Shown here in pieces: positions 1 through 6,660 of a DNA stretch of 15,438 bases. This DNA is from an uncultured Selenomonadaceae bacterium (GTDB taxonomy: Bacteria > Bacillota > Negativicutes > Selenomonadales > Selenomonadaceae). Made by a program: the position numbers and the translations under genes. Below the pieces are notes generated by a model. The model worked only from the letters and a program-made list of their open reading frames with translations. It did no database searches and was not told the origin of the DNA. Each line of letters starts with the position of its first letter. The stretch's first letter is position 1. The DNA is taken from the NCBI GenBank assembly GCA_902782705.1, contig CACZOL010000057.1, positions 1 through 15,438 on the forward strand, read 5' to 3'.

Positions 1-383
1 CGCTTGATCGCTTCGCCGTAGGCACGGGGATTTTCCATCAGCCGCTCCATGCCGGAGAGGTCGAGAAAGCCCTCGTCGATGGACAGCTTCTCAATGACCG
101 GGGAGAAGCGCGAAAGGATCGAAAATATCTGCCGCGAGACGGCACTGTATCGTGCGTGATCGGGGTGAAGGAATACGGCGTCGGGGCAGCGCCGCCGCGC
201 AATCGCCATCGCCTGCGCCGAGTGGACGCCGAATTTTCGCGCTTCGTAAGATGCGGTGGAGACGACGCCGCGCGGCCCGAGACCGCCGACGATGACGGGT
301 CGTCCGCGATATTCTTCGCAGTCGCGCTGCTCCACGGAGGCGAAGAACGCGTCCATGTCGACATGAAGAATGATGCGTTCCAT
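1..383 (-). CDS. dinB: DNA polymerase IV, N-terminal part (cut by window edge)
   Basis: Y-family translesion DNA polymerase, which copies past damaged bases at the cost of fidelity. Only the first 127 codons are present; the frame is open to the left edge. The start at 383 follows an AAGGGGG ribosome site. The translation opens MERIILHVDMDAFFASVE, the palm motif carrying the first catalytic Asp. It continues with SYEARKFGV, the nucleotide-contact segment, and then LSIDEGFLDL around residues 100-110, which holds the second catalytic acidic pair. Most family members have SIDEAF, so the Gly after SIDE is a small deviation. It is the last visible gene of the minus-strand run after the VOC gene (29-base gap). 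No LexA box is visible just upstream, so it is probably read through from the upstream genes. The family call is firm; thumb, little finger and clamp-binding tail cannot be seen. Confidence 0.93.
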   Translation of the reverse strand, partial: MERIILHVDMDAFFASVEQRDCEEYRGRPVIVGGLGPRGVVSTASYEARKFGVHSAQAMAIARRRCPDAVFLHPDHARYSAVSRQIFSILSRFSPVIEKLSIDEGFLDLSGMERLMENPRAYGEAIK

Positions 384-412
384 ACAGCGCCCCCTTTATG
401 TATAAATACTCC

Positions 413-793
413 TCATTTTTCGTAAAATCCCAATTCGACGAGATTGCCGTCCGGATCCCGGAGATAAATACTCTTCATCGTGCCGCGTGCGCCGTGCCGT
501 ATCACCACTTCCGATACGAACGGCGCGTTTTTCGCGCGCAGCTCCTCGTATGCCGCCCCCGCGTCTCCCTCCGCCGCGAAGCAGAGGTCCAAACTCCCCG
601 CCAGGGGATAGGCCGCCGCCGGCAGGAATTCCGCAGGCTTCCTGTGGATGTTGATTTTCTGCGCGCCGAAATACAGCGCGTACCGCCCGTCCTTTTCCTC
701 CGCGCGAAGTCCCAGCAGCCCCGCATAGAAGTCGAGGCATTTTTCAGGATTTGCCGTCGTCAGTACGATATGGTCGAAGGCCTGTATCTTCAT
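413..793 (-). CDS. VOC-family (glyoxalase/dioxygenase fold) protein, GLOD5-like
   Basis: A 126-residue single-domain protein of the vicinal oxygen chelate superfamily, with two beta-alpha-beta-beta-beta modules. Residues 6-11 (FDHIVL) carry the first metal-ligand His (H8). FGAQKINIH (42-50) supplies a second candidate ligand, H50, and DPDGNLVEL (113-121) ends with the usual Glu ligand E120. The phrases around PLAGSLDLC and SIYLRDPDGN resemble the glyoxalase-domain-5 (GLOD5) group, whose substrate is not established. The length is normal for a single-domain member, which would act as a homodimer. The start at 793 lies behind TAGGAG, which overlaps the stop of the SNF2 gene (11-base gap), so translation is probably coupled. 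Function could be detoxification or a small-molecule lyase/dioxygenase; the sequence does not decide this. Confidence 0.88.
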   Translation of the reverse strand: MKIQAFDHIVLTTANPEKCLDFYAGLLGLRAEEKDGRYALYFGAQKINIHRKPAEFLPAAAYPLAGSLDLCFAAEGDAGAAYEELRAKNAPFVSEVVIRHGARGTMKSIYLRDPDGNLVELGFYEK

Positions 794-804
794 AATCGCT
801 GCTC

Positions 805-3800
805 CTATTCAAACAGTGCTCGGATTTCCGCTTCGGTGAGCTTTGACAGGAAGCTCTCGCCGGGTTGGATCATCTTGTCGATCAGCGCCTTTTTCTGCTC
901 CTGCAGCGCGAAGATTTTTTCCTCGATGGTGTCTTTCGTGACAAGCTTTATGACCTGCACCTTGTTCATCTGGCCGATGCGGTAGGCGCGGTCGGTGGCC
1001 TGGTCCTCGACGGCGGGGTTCCACCACGGATCGTAGTGGATGACCATGTCCGCGCCCGTAAGGTTCAGGCCGACGCCGCCGGCTTTCAGGGAAATCAGGA
1101 AGACCGGCGTCGTGCCGGCGTTGAATTCTTTTACAAGGCGCAATCGTTCGGCGGCGGGCGTCGAGCCGTCCAGATATTCGCAGTCGATTTTCGCGGCGGC
1201 GAGGCGCTCCTGAATCCGCCGGAGCATCGTGGTGAACTGCGAGAAGATCAGCATACGGTGGCCGCCCGCCGTCGCCTCGCTTGCAATTTCCTCCAAGAGG
1301 TCAAGTTTTCCGGAGCCGCCTTCGTAATTATCCAGGAAGATCGCCGGATCGCAGGCAATCTGCCGGAGACGGGTCAGAAGCGCGAGAATCTTGATGCGGC
1401 TCGCGTCGAATCCGCGCGCGGTCAGCTCCGCCGCCAGCTCTTTGCGGCTCTGGGCGAAATACGCCTTGTAGACTTTTTCCTGCTCCGGCGTCATTTCGTT
1501 CGTCAGGCGGCTCTCGGTCTTGTCCGGCAGCTCGGTCAATACGTCGCGCTTCAGGCGGCGCAGGATGAAGGGCGCGATATGGAGGCGCAGGTTTGCCGCC
1601 TTGTCGCTGTCCGCGTCTTTTACGATGCCCGTCTCGTATTTTTGCCGGAAAGTCTTGTGCGAGCCGAGGTAGCCGGGCAGCAGGAAATCGAAGATGGACC
1701 AGAGCTCCGTCAGCGTGTTCTCGATCGGCGTTCCCGTCAGCGCGAAGCGCGCGTCCGCGTGCAGCCGCTTGACGGCTTTCGCCGCTTTCGTCGTCGGATT
1801 CTTGATATGCTGCGCTTCGTCGAGGATTGCGCAGGAAAAGCGGCGTTTCGCGTAGCTTTCGACGTCGCTGCGGAGCGTAGCGTAGGTCGCGACGAGGACG
1901 TCGGTTCCGTCTTGGAAGGCCGCGTCCAGCGTTGCCGTCCGCTGTGGTTTCGTTCCGGTCACGGCGGCGGCGCGAAGCTTCGGCGCGAACCGCGCGATCT
2001 CGTCCAGCCAGTTGTAGATCAGTGAAGTGGGCGTCACGACCAGCGCGGGAGCCGCGCCGTCTGCCCGCCGCGAGAGGAGGAATGCGATGGTTTGGATCGT
2101 CTTGCCGAGGCCCATGTCGTCGGCGAGGATTCCCCCCAGTCCGTGATCGGCCAGCGACGAGAGCCAGCGGTAGCCCGTCGCCTGATAGTCGCGCAGTACG
2201 CGGTCGAGCTCCGGCGGGATTTCCCGCTCCGCTTCCGCCGGATTGCGAATGTCGCGCACCAGCGCGCGAAAGCCGCGTCCGACGGAAAGCCGGAGCCCCG
2301 TGGTTTCCTTTGCCAGCGCGTCCACATAGAGAGCTTCCGCCAGCGGCAGCTCCGCTTTCCCGTCCTTGAGCCGTTCCAGTCCCGTTTCCTCGGCGAAGTC
2401 CGCAAGGGCGGACAGCGATTCGCCGTCCAGCGAAAGGAACGTATTGTCTTTCAGACGATGGTAGCGGCGTTTCAAACGATACGACTGTAAGACGCCGATC
2501 AGCTCGTCGAAATCGAAGTCCGCGCCGGAAAAGGTCAGCTCCAAAAGGTCGTCCTGATTGACCGAGACGCCGAGGGTCACGGTCGGCAGAGACTGTATCG
2601 GGCGGCGCGTGAAGCTGTCGCTGTAAAAGACGTCCGCCAGCCGGGAAAGCTCCGGCAGTCCTTCACGCAGGAAATCGTAAGCGCGCTCTTCCTCACGCTG
2701 CACGAAACGCCCGTTTTCACGGGAGAAATCCCAGGCGTCCATTAGCGAGAGGATCGAGCGCTCCGCCTCCGCGTCCCGGATCAAAGACGTTCTCATCGCA
2801 GACGGCTGTGGTTTTTCGGGGGCGGCGGGATTCAGGAGCGTTTCCCCGTATCGGAAAGAAAGCTCGACGGCGACGCCGTCGTCCAGATAGTCGAGCCGTG
2901 CTTCCGCTTCCAGCGGCAGCATCTTGTAGCGCGCCGCGAAGGACTGCGCCACGCTGGTTTCGGCGGCTTTCCGCATCTTCGGCAGCACAAGCGAAAAAAA
3001 GTCCGTCATGCCCGCCGCTTCAATGTCGATATGGCGGGAATCCCGGAACGCCCGGGTCAGGCGCACGAGCGCGTCCCGCCTTTCTTCCGGGACGTGGCAG
3101 ATCTTTCCCTCCTGCGCCGCCCACTCGCCGTCCGTCGTCAGCAGCGTGAAAGCGCCGCCCGTGGTCAGCGTCAGACGCCCGTTCCCGTTCCAGTCCTCTA
3201 CGGCGAGAGACAGGGACGGCGCTTCCTCCAAGGCCCGTCCCGTCGTTTCGCCTACGCCCTCCGTGTCGACGGCAAAGGGCTCGTCTCCCATGACGGCGCA
3301 AAAACGGGCCAAAAGCGTCGGCGACAATTTCAGGCGCTTGCCGGAAAAAAGGGTCGGCTGGTTTTGCCCGCCGAAATAGGAGCTGTACGTCCGGAGACTC
3401 GTCTCGTCGCGAAACGCGTCCCGGATCATTTGCCAGAGCCCTGTCGAGGTCCCCGGGGCGAAGACGAGAGAAGAAGGCTCCACGGTCAGGTCTTTGCCGA
3501 AAACCATAGGTTCGCCCGCGTCCATTTGCCGAATGAAATCCGCGATCCCGCGTATGACGTACATCTTTTCCCGTCCGATGCGAAATTCCAGCCATATCGT
3601 CGCCCGATGGAATTCGTAGCCGATGCACAGCTTCGGCAGGAGCTTGAGCGGGTTCGCGGCTGTCCGCGCCGCAGGCTCGTTTTCCGCGTAAACCGAGAAC
3701 ATGCGCTGGGCCGACTGGGAGAGCGCTTTCTTGTTCCGCAGGGTCGGAACTTCCGTCGCTTGTATTTCCTTCAGCAGGGCGACAATATGCTTGCAGGCGC

Positions 3801-4038
3801 CCTCATATAACCCCGCCGCAGGGCAGTCGCAGGAACAGCCCTGCACCGAACGGTTGGCGAGACGCGCCGTCACAAAATAGGCGAAGGGCCCGGAGCCCTT
3901 CACCTTCGCTTCGTAATCGGTAAAATGTTTGCCGACCGTTCGTTTTGTCACGGTCACCGCGCCGTTTCTTTGGTACGCGCAGCCGCGCCGATACGACGCT
4001 TCGTTGGCAATGCGTTGGATTTCCTCGTCAGAGATCAT
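805..4038 (-). CDS. SWIM zinc-finger SNF2-family DEAD/DEAH helicase
   Basis: A 1077-residue Swi2/Snf2 ATPase, a double-stranded-DNA translocase class that remodels protein-DNA complexes. The N-terminus holds a SWIM zinc finger with C68, C70, C82 and H84. A long central region (about 150-600) corresponds in place to the bacterial SNF2-associated domain. The C-terminal half carries the motor: Walker A DDMGLGKTIQ with K646, motif II DEAQ at 740-743, motif III LTGTPIEN, and motif VI ATDRAYRIGQ ending at Q1023. All catalytic motifs look intact and the length is usual for the SWIM-SNF2 group of Firmicutes. AGGAGAACCG precedes the ATG at 4038. It lies 21 bases after the secreted-protein gene and 11 before the VOC gene, so it is probably co-transcribed from the cymR promoter. 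The target in the cell is unknown. Transcription recycling or DNA repair are possible; its operon mate dinB weakly favours repair. Confidence 0.93.
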   Translation of the reverse strand: MISDEEIQRIANEASYRRGCAYQRNGAVTVTKRTVGKHFTDYEAKVKGSGPFAYFVTARLANRSVQGCSCDCPAAGLYEGACKHIVALLKEIQATEVPTLRNKKALSQSAQRMFSVYAENEPAARTAANPLKLLPKLCIGYEFHRATIWLEFRIGREKMYVIRGIADFIRQMDAGEPMVFGKDLTVEPSSLVFAPGTSTGLWQMIRDAFRDETSLRTYSSYFGGQNQPTLFSGKRLKLSPTLLARFCAVMGDEPFAVDTEGVGETTGRALEEAPSLSLAVEDWNGNGRLTLTTGGAFTLLTTDGEWAAQEGKICHVPEERRDALVRLTRAFRDSRHIDIEAAGMTDFFSLVLPKMRKAAETSVAQSFAARYKMLPLEAEARLDYLDDGVAVELSFRYGETLLNPAAPEKPQPSAMRTSLIRDAEAERSILSLMDAWDFSRENGRFVQREEERAYDFLREGLPELSRLADVFYSDSFTRRPIQSLPTVTLGVSVNQDDLLELTFSGADFDFDELIGVLQSYRLKRRYHRLKDNTFLSLDGESLSALADFAEETGLERLKDGKAELPLAEALYVDALAKETTGLRLSVGRGFRALVRDIRNPAEAEREIPPELDRVLRDYQATGYRWLSSLADHGLGGILADDMGLGKTIQTIAFLLSRRADGAAPALVVTPTSLIYNWLDEIARFAPKLRAAAVTGTKPQRTATLDAAFQDGTDVLVATYATLRSDVESYAKRRFSCAILDEAQHIKNPTTKAAKAVKRLHADARFALTGTPIENTLTELWSIFDFLLPGYLGSHKTFRQKYETGIVKDADSDKAANLRLHIAPFILRRLKRDVLTELPDKTESRLTNEMTPEQEKVYKAYFAQSRKELAAELTARGFDASRIKILALLTRLRQIACDPAIFLDNYEGGSGKLDLLEEIASEATAGGHRMLIFSQFTTMLRRIQERLAAAKIDCEYLDGSTPAAERLRLVKEFNAGTTPVFLISLKAGGVGLNLTGADMVIHYDPWWNPAVEDQATDRAYRIGQMNKVQVIKLVTKDTIEEKIFALQEQKKALIDKMIQPGESFLSKLTEAEIRALFE

Positions 4039-4059
4039 CGGTTCTCCTATTAGAAGATA

Positions 4060-4752
4060 TCACAGTGTGTCGTGAAGCGGCGACCACGAGAAAACGGGCG
4101 TTTTTGTGTCGTACTGGTCGAACGCGCCGTCCGCGTGCAGTGCGCCGAAATGCAGGAAATACTTGTTTTGATACGTGACCGTGACTTCGATCGGCAGATC
4201 CGCTTCAATCTCTTCCGCCGGAAGGTCCAGCACGACGCCGGCGCGGCTCCAGGACGTGCCGCCGATGAACGGGTCTTCCTTCACGCGCTGGACCAGCGTG
4301 TAGCGGCGGGACAACGGCTTGATTTCATGGAAACGCCCCTGTCGTACGGAAATTTCCGCGTTCATGAGCGCATCGCGGTCGAATCCGCGGAAGGCGAAAC
4401 GCAGGCGAAGCTGATAGGCCTTCCCGGCCGACTCCAGCGCGGCAAAGTCCGCGTGACCGGTGCGGCCCTGCGCCAGCTGCAGGCTCATCACATAACAGTA
4501 CGGCGTCAGGAGGTAGGCTTCCGCCTCGACGCCTTTTTCTTTGTTCTCGTCCGGCGTGCGCTCAGAGACTTCCGCATCCGCGTGGGAGCGGAACGCAAAA
4601 TCGACGCGTTTTTTCGGGACGAGCTTGTTTGCCTCGATCTTCGCCGCCGAGATCTCGTCTTCCGTCAGGGCGGGGGCCGCCAGTACAGGCTGCGCGCCCG
4701 CCAAGAGCAGTGCAGCCGCCAATATAGCGCCTGTTTTTTTCAAGAGCTTCAT
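4060..4752 (-). CDS. Secreted protein of unknown function
   Basis: A 230-residue protein I do not recognise. It begins with a typical Sec signal peptide: positive MKLLKK, a hydrophobic Ala/Leu stretch (residues 8-20) and a likely cleavage after VLA or VLAA near residues 25-27. There is no lipobox Cys. The mature part is hydrophilic, rich in alternating polar/hydrophobic stretches suggesting beta strands (for example YQLRLRFAFRGF and IEVTVTYQNKYFLHFG), so a periplasmic or surface beta-rich fold is likely. An AGGAGG ribosome site sits 8-9 bases ahead of the ATG, directly after the cymR stop (17-base gap). It is the second gene of the cymR run, ahead of the SNF2 helicase. Nothing visible links it chemically to cysteine metabolism. 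The coding call is firm; the function is open. Confidence 0.85.
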   Translation of the reverse strand: MKLLKKTGAILAAALLLAGAQPVLAAPALTEDEISAAKIEANKLVPKKRVDFAFRSHADAEVSERTPDENKEKGVEAEAYLLTPYCYVMSLQLAQGRTGHADFAALESAGKAYQLRLRFAFRGFDRDALMNAEISVRQGRFHEIKPLSRRYTLVQRVKEDPFIGGTSWSRAGVVLDLPAEEIEADLPIEVTVTYQNKYFLHFGALHADGAFDQYDTKTPVFSWSPLHDTL

Positions 4753-4769
4753 TATCTGTGCCTCCTTAA

Positions 4770-5213
4770 TTAAATGTAGAACATCATCGTGTCCGAATGA
4801 CTTTCCCTTTCCGTCTCTGCCAAGAGGTCGGCCAGTGTCGCGGCGGACAGGGCCTCGCGGATTGCTGCGTCCAGCGGTGCGTAGACTGTCTTTTCGATGG
4901 CGCGCCCGAGGGCGGGCAGTTTCTCGAAAGCTTCCGACGCCGTTTCCGTCAGCGTCAGCTCAATGGCCGACAGGATATCGTAAGCCGTGATTTCCTCCGG
5001 CGGCCGCGCAAGCTGATAGCCGCCCTGCGAGCCTTTCATCGACAGGACGAGCTGTGCCCGTTTCAGGAGCGAGAACACCTGCTCCAGATAGATTTTCGAG
5101 ATGCCCAGCCGCTCGGAAATACGCAGCGTCGTCAGCGGACGCCCCGCGGAATAATTTTCCGCGAGCTCCGTCATCGCGGCGAGACCGTAGCGGCCCTTCG
5201 CTGAGATTTTCAT
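4770..5213 (-). CDS. cymR: Rrf2-family regulator, CymR-like (cysteine metabolism)
   Basis: A 147-residue winged-helix repressor. It opens MKISAKGRYGLAAMTELA, the Rrf2 signature, followed by the helix-turn-helix (about 26-50, with SKIYLEQVFSLLKRAQLV) and the wing GSQGGYQLARPPEEIT. The Rrf2 members that bind iron-sulfur clusters have three Cys after the wing; this protein has no Cys at all, so it is not IscR-like. The extreme C-terminus MMFYI closely matches the YMFYI end of Bacillus CymR. Bacillus CymR, bound by CysK, represses sulfur-uptake and cysteine genes. Here it faces cysK across a shared promoter region, which strongly supports that role. It is transcribed from its own TTGACA/TATCAT promoter and leads a five-gene minus-strand run. 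Confidence is high for the family and good for the CymR assignment. Confidence 0.92.
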   Translation of the reverse strand: MKISAKGRYGLAAMTELAENYSAGRPLTTLRISERLGISKIYLEQVFSLLKRAQLVLSMKGSQGGYQLARPPEEITAYDILSAIELTLTETASEAFEKLPALGRAIEKTVYAPLDAAIREALSAATLADLLAETERESHSDTMMFYI

Positions 5214-5246
5214 CGGTAATCCTCTCCATACTTATGTGCTATGAAA

Positions 5247-5275
5247 ATGATAAGATAAAGGGGAACACTTGTCAA
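5247..5275 (-). promoter_or_regulatory. cymR promoter (sigma-A type)
   Basis: On the minus strand, -35 TTGACA (5275-5270) and -10 TATCAT (5252-5247) are separated by exactly 17 bases. The start codon at 5213 lies about 34 bases beyond the -10 box, giving a short leader. The -35 box forms one half of an 8-base inverted repeat with the cysK -35 box. Confidence 0.8.
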
Positions 5276-5302
5276 TATTTACTTAAATAAAACCTATTGA
5301 CA
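5270..5302. promoter_or_regulatory. Inverted repeat joining the two -35 boxes; candidate CymR operator
   Basis: TGTCAATA (5270-5277) and TATTGACA (5295-5302) are perfect inverted repeats 17 bases apart, centred near 5286. Each arm contains a -35 hexamer, one for cymR and one for cysK, so part of the symmetry follows from having two consensus boxes. The matching two flanking bases and the AT-rich centre make a shared repressor site plausible, but no operator consensus was tested. Confidence 0.5.
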
Positions 5303-5325
5303 AAATATGAAATTGAGATTACAAT
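5297..5325 (+). promoter_or_regulatory. cysK promoter (sigma-A type)
   Basis: A perfect -35 TTGACA (5297-5302), a 17-base spacer and -10 TACAAT (5320-5325), with one mismatch to consensus. Transcription should start near 5332, giving a leader of about 50 bases before the ATG at 5381. Confidence 0.85.
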
Positions 5326-5327
5326 AC

Positions 5328-5350
5328 AAACATATTAAATTGCTATGTTT
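5328..5350. promoter_or_regulatory. 7-base inverted repeat at the cysK transcription start
   Basis: AAACATA (5328-5334) and TATGTTT (5344-5350) are perfect inverted repeats with a 9-base centre, just downstream of the cysK -10 box. The position suits a repressor operator (CymR is the obvious candidate) or a weak leader hairpin. The region is AT-rich, so chance is a real alternative. Confidence 0.35.
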
Positions 5351-5380
5351 TATTTTACTTATTTTCAGGAGGGGTTCATC

Positions 5381-6313
5381 ATGGGCAAGGTTTATCAGAG
5401 CATCACGGAGCTTATCGGCGGCACGCCGCTTCTTCGGGCAAACAATTTCATTCGCGAGAGATCGCTGGCGGCGGATCTTCTCGTGAAGCTCGAATATTTC
5501 AATCCGGCGGGCAGCGTGAAGGACCGCATCGCGAAAGCGATGATCGAGGATGCGGAAAAGCGCGGCGTGCTGAAAAAGGATTCGGTCATCATCGAGCCGA
5601 CGAGCGGCAACACGGGCATCGGTCTGGCCAGCGTGGCGGCGGCGCGCGGCTATCGGGCGATCCTGACGATGCCGGAGACGATGAGCGTCGAGCGCCGCAA
5701 TCTCTTGAAAGCGTATGGCGCGGAAATCGTGCTGACGGACGGCTCGAAGGGCATGAAGGGCGCCATTGAGAAAGCGGAAGAGCTGGCGAAAGAAACGCCG
5801 GGCGCGTTCATCCCGTCGCAGTTCACGAATCCCGTCAATCCAGCGGCGCATCGGGCGGGCACCGGACCGGAGATTTGGGACGCGACGGACGGCGCGGTGG
5901 ATATATTTGTCGCGGGCGTCGGCACCGGCGGCACATTGACCGGCGTCGGCGAATACCTGAAAGGGAAGAAATCGTCGGTCAAGGTCGTCGCGGTGGAGCC
6001 GGAGGCGTCTCCGGTGCTCAGCAAAGGACAGGCCGGTCCCCACAAGATCCAGGGCATCGGCGCGGGATTCGTGCCGGATACGCTGAATACGGATATTTAC
6101 GATGAAGTCATTACCATCACGAACGAGGAGGCGTTCCGTTTCGGCCGCGAATTCTCCCGTTCCGAGGGCGTGCTGATCGGCATTTCCTCCGGCGCTGCGC
6201 TCGCCGCCGCCGTACAGCTTGCCGAGCGCCCGGAAAATAAAGGAAAGACGATCGTGGCGCTTTTGCCCGATACCGGCGACCGCTACCTTTCCACGGATCT
6301 TTTCGGCGAATAA
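5381..6313 (+). CDS. cysK: Cysteine synthase (O-acetylserine sulfhydrylase)
   Basis: A PLP-dependent cytosolic enzyme that makes L-cysteine from O-acetylserine and sulfide. The start is placed at 5381 because AGGAGGGG lies 6-14 bases upstream; an in-frame ATG at 5345 adds 12 residues but has no ribosome site and lies in the leader. The 310-residue product is of standard length. NPAGSVKDR carries the PLP lysine K47, TSGNTG (74-79) is the substrate/phosphate loop, GVGTGGTLTG binds the PLP phosphate, and the C-terminal LPDTGDRYLST is typical of CysK rather than cystathionine beta-synthase. In Bacillus, CysK also binds CymR and acts as its corepressor, and the divergent cymR here suggests the same pairing. 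A terminator follows, so it is probably monocistronic. Confidence 0.95.
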   Translation: MGKVYQSITELIGGTPLLRANNFIRERSLAADLLVKLEYFNPAGSVKDRIAKAMIEDAEKRGVLKKDSVIIEPTSGNTGIGLASVAAARGYRAILTMPETMSVERRNLLKAYGAEIVLTDGSKGMKGAIEKAEELAKETPGAFIPSQFTNPVNPAAHRAGTGPEIWDATDGAVDIFVAGVGTGGTLTGVGEYLKGKKSSVKVVAVEPEASPVLSKGQAGPHKIQGIGAGFVPDTLNTDIYDEVITITNEEAFRFGREFSRSEGVLIGISSGAALAAAVQLAERPENKGKTIVALLPDTGDRYLSTDLFGE

Positions 6314-6338
6314 CAGAAACGTTGAACAGGGCTTGAAA

Positions 6339-6380
6339 GCCGTCGTGCGGAATTCCCCCCTCCGCGCGGCGGCTTTTTTA
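6339..6380 (+). terminator. Rho-independent terminator of cysK
   Basis: A 13-base stem (6339-6351 with 6361-6373, two G-U pairs) encloses a 9-base C-rich loop and is followed by a run of T (6374-6379). It lies 25 bases after the cysK stop. Confidence 0.88.
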
Positions 6381-6443
6381 TATTTCTTTACAAAATATAA
6401 GGGCTTCATTATAACGAGGTGAAAGGCGTCCGTTGTCTCTACA

Positions 6444-6468
6444 GGCGGAATATGACGTCGCTGAACAA
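6444..6468 (+). repeat. 25-base direct repeat of the azlC start region, upstream copy
   Basis: These 25 bases are identical to 6653-6677, which cover the end of the ribosome site and the first codons of azlC (MTSLN plus two bases). The upstream copy runs into the first 73-base repeat unit, sharing CTGAACAA with it. It therefore opens a 42-codon frame (6452-6580) that runs through both units and stops at TAG. This looks like a by-product of the rearrangement, not a gene. Confidence 0.85.
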
Positions 6469-6623
6469 CGGCGTTATGACGAGGCAAACCTCGTCGAAAC
6501 GCAAAAGAGGAAGATTTTGTCTATCGACAAAATCTGAACAACGGCGTTATGACGAGGCAAACCTCGTCGAAGCGCAATAGAGGAAGATTTTGTCTATCGA
6601 CAAAATCTGAACAACGGCGTTAT
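6461..6623 (+). repeat. Tandem 73-base repeat, two units plus 17 bases of a third
   Basis: Unit 1 (6461-6533) and unit 2 (6534-6606) differ at only 2 of 73 bases; a third unit is cut after 17 bases (6607-6623). Each unit carries two perfect hairpins. GACGAGG-CAAA-CCTCGTC lies at 6478-6495 and 6551-6568. A 9-base stem, GATTTTGTC with GACAAAATC around a TATC loop, lies at 6513-6534 and 6586-6607. The period is not a multiple of three, so this is not coding repetition. Confidence 0.9.
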
Positions 6624-6626
6624 AAT
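6597..6626 (+). promoter_or_regulatory. Likely azlC promoter, formed at the edge of the repeat array
   Basis: -35 TCGACA (6597-6602) lies in the second hairpin of unit 2; after an 18-base spacer comes a perfect -10 TATAAT (6621-6626), created where the third unit breaks off. The equivalent position at the unit 1/2 junction reads TATGAC. The ATG of azlC is 35 bases downstream of the -10 box. Confidence 0.6.
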
Positions 6627-6660
6627 GAAAAACAGTTTTACGATAGAAAGGGGGCGGAAT

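Larger units (their letters stand above)
6405..6629. repeat. MITE-like repeat structure bounded by inverted 12-mers
   Basis: TTCATTATAACG (6405-6416) recurs as its perfect reverse complement CGTTATAATGAA (6618-6629). A further 7-base match (CCGTTGT at 6430-6436 against ACAACGG at 6611-6617) extends the inverted ends if a 13-base insertion at 6417-6429 is allowed. Inside are two tandem 73-base hairpin units and a partial third. No clear target-site duplication flanks the 12-mers and there is no open frame of note. It fills most of the 347-base gap between cysK and azlC. It may be a small non-autonomous element or an intergenic repeat family. Confidence 0.5.

Noticed and set aside
865..2025. 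Long plus-strand open frame opposite the SNF2 gene
   Set aside because: It is a shadow of the GC-rich helicase gene: the composition is Arg/Asp-biased, there is no ribosome site, and the minus-strand protein has all family motifs.
5263..5275. GAAC-ACTT-GTCA as a LexA/SOS box before cymR, suggested by dinB in the run
   Set aside because: The second half should be GTTC; the site matches only partly and lies inside the better-supported promoter and inverted repeat.
6452..6580. A 42-codon frame starting at the upstream copy of the azlC start, as a possible attenuator leader peptide
   Set aside because: It arises directly from the duplicated start and reads through non-coding hairpin units whose period is not a multiple of three. 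It has no run of Leu, Ile or Val codons, and its ribosome site is poor.
6461..6623. CRISPR array
   Set aside because: The units are contiguous near-identical 73-mers with no unique spacers, and no cas gene is present.
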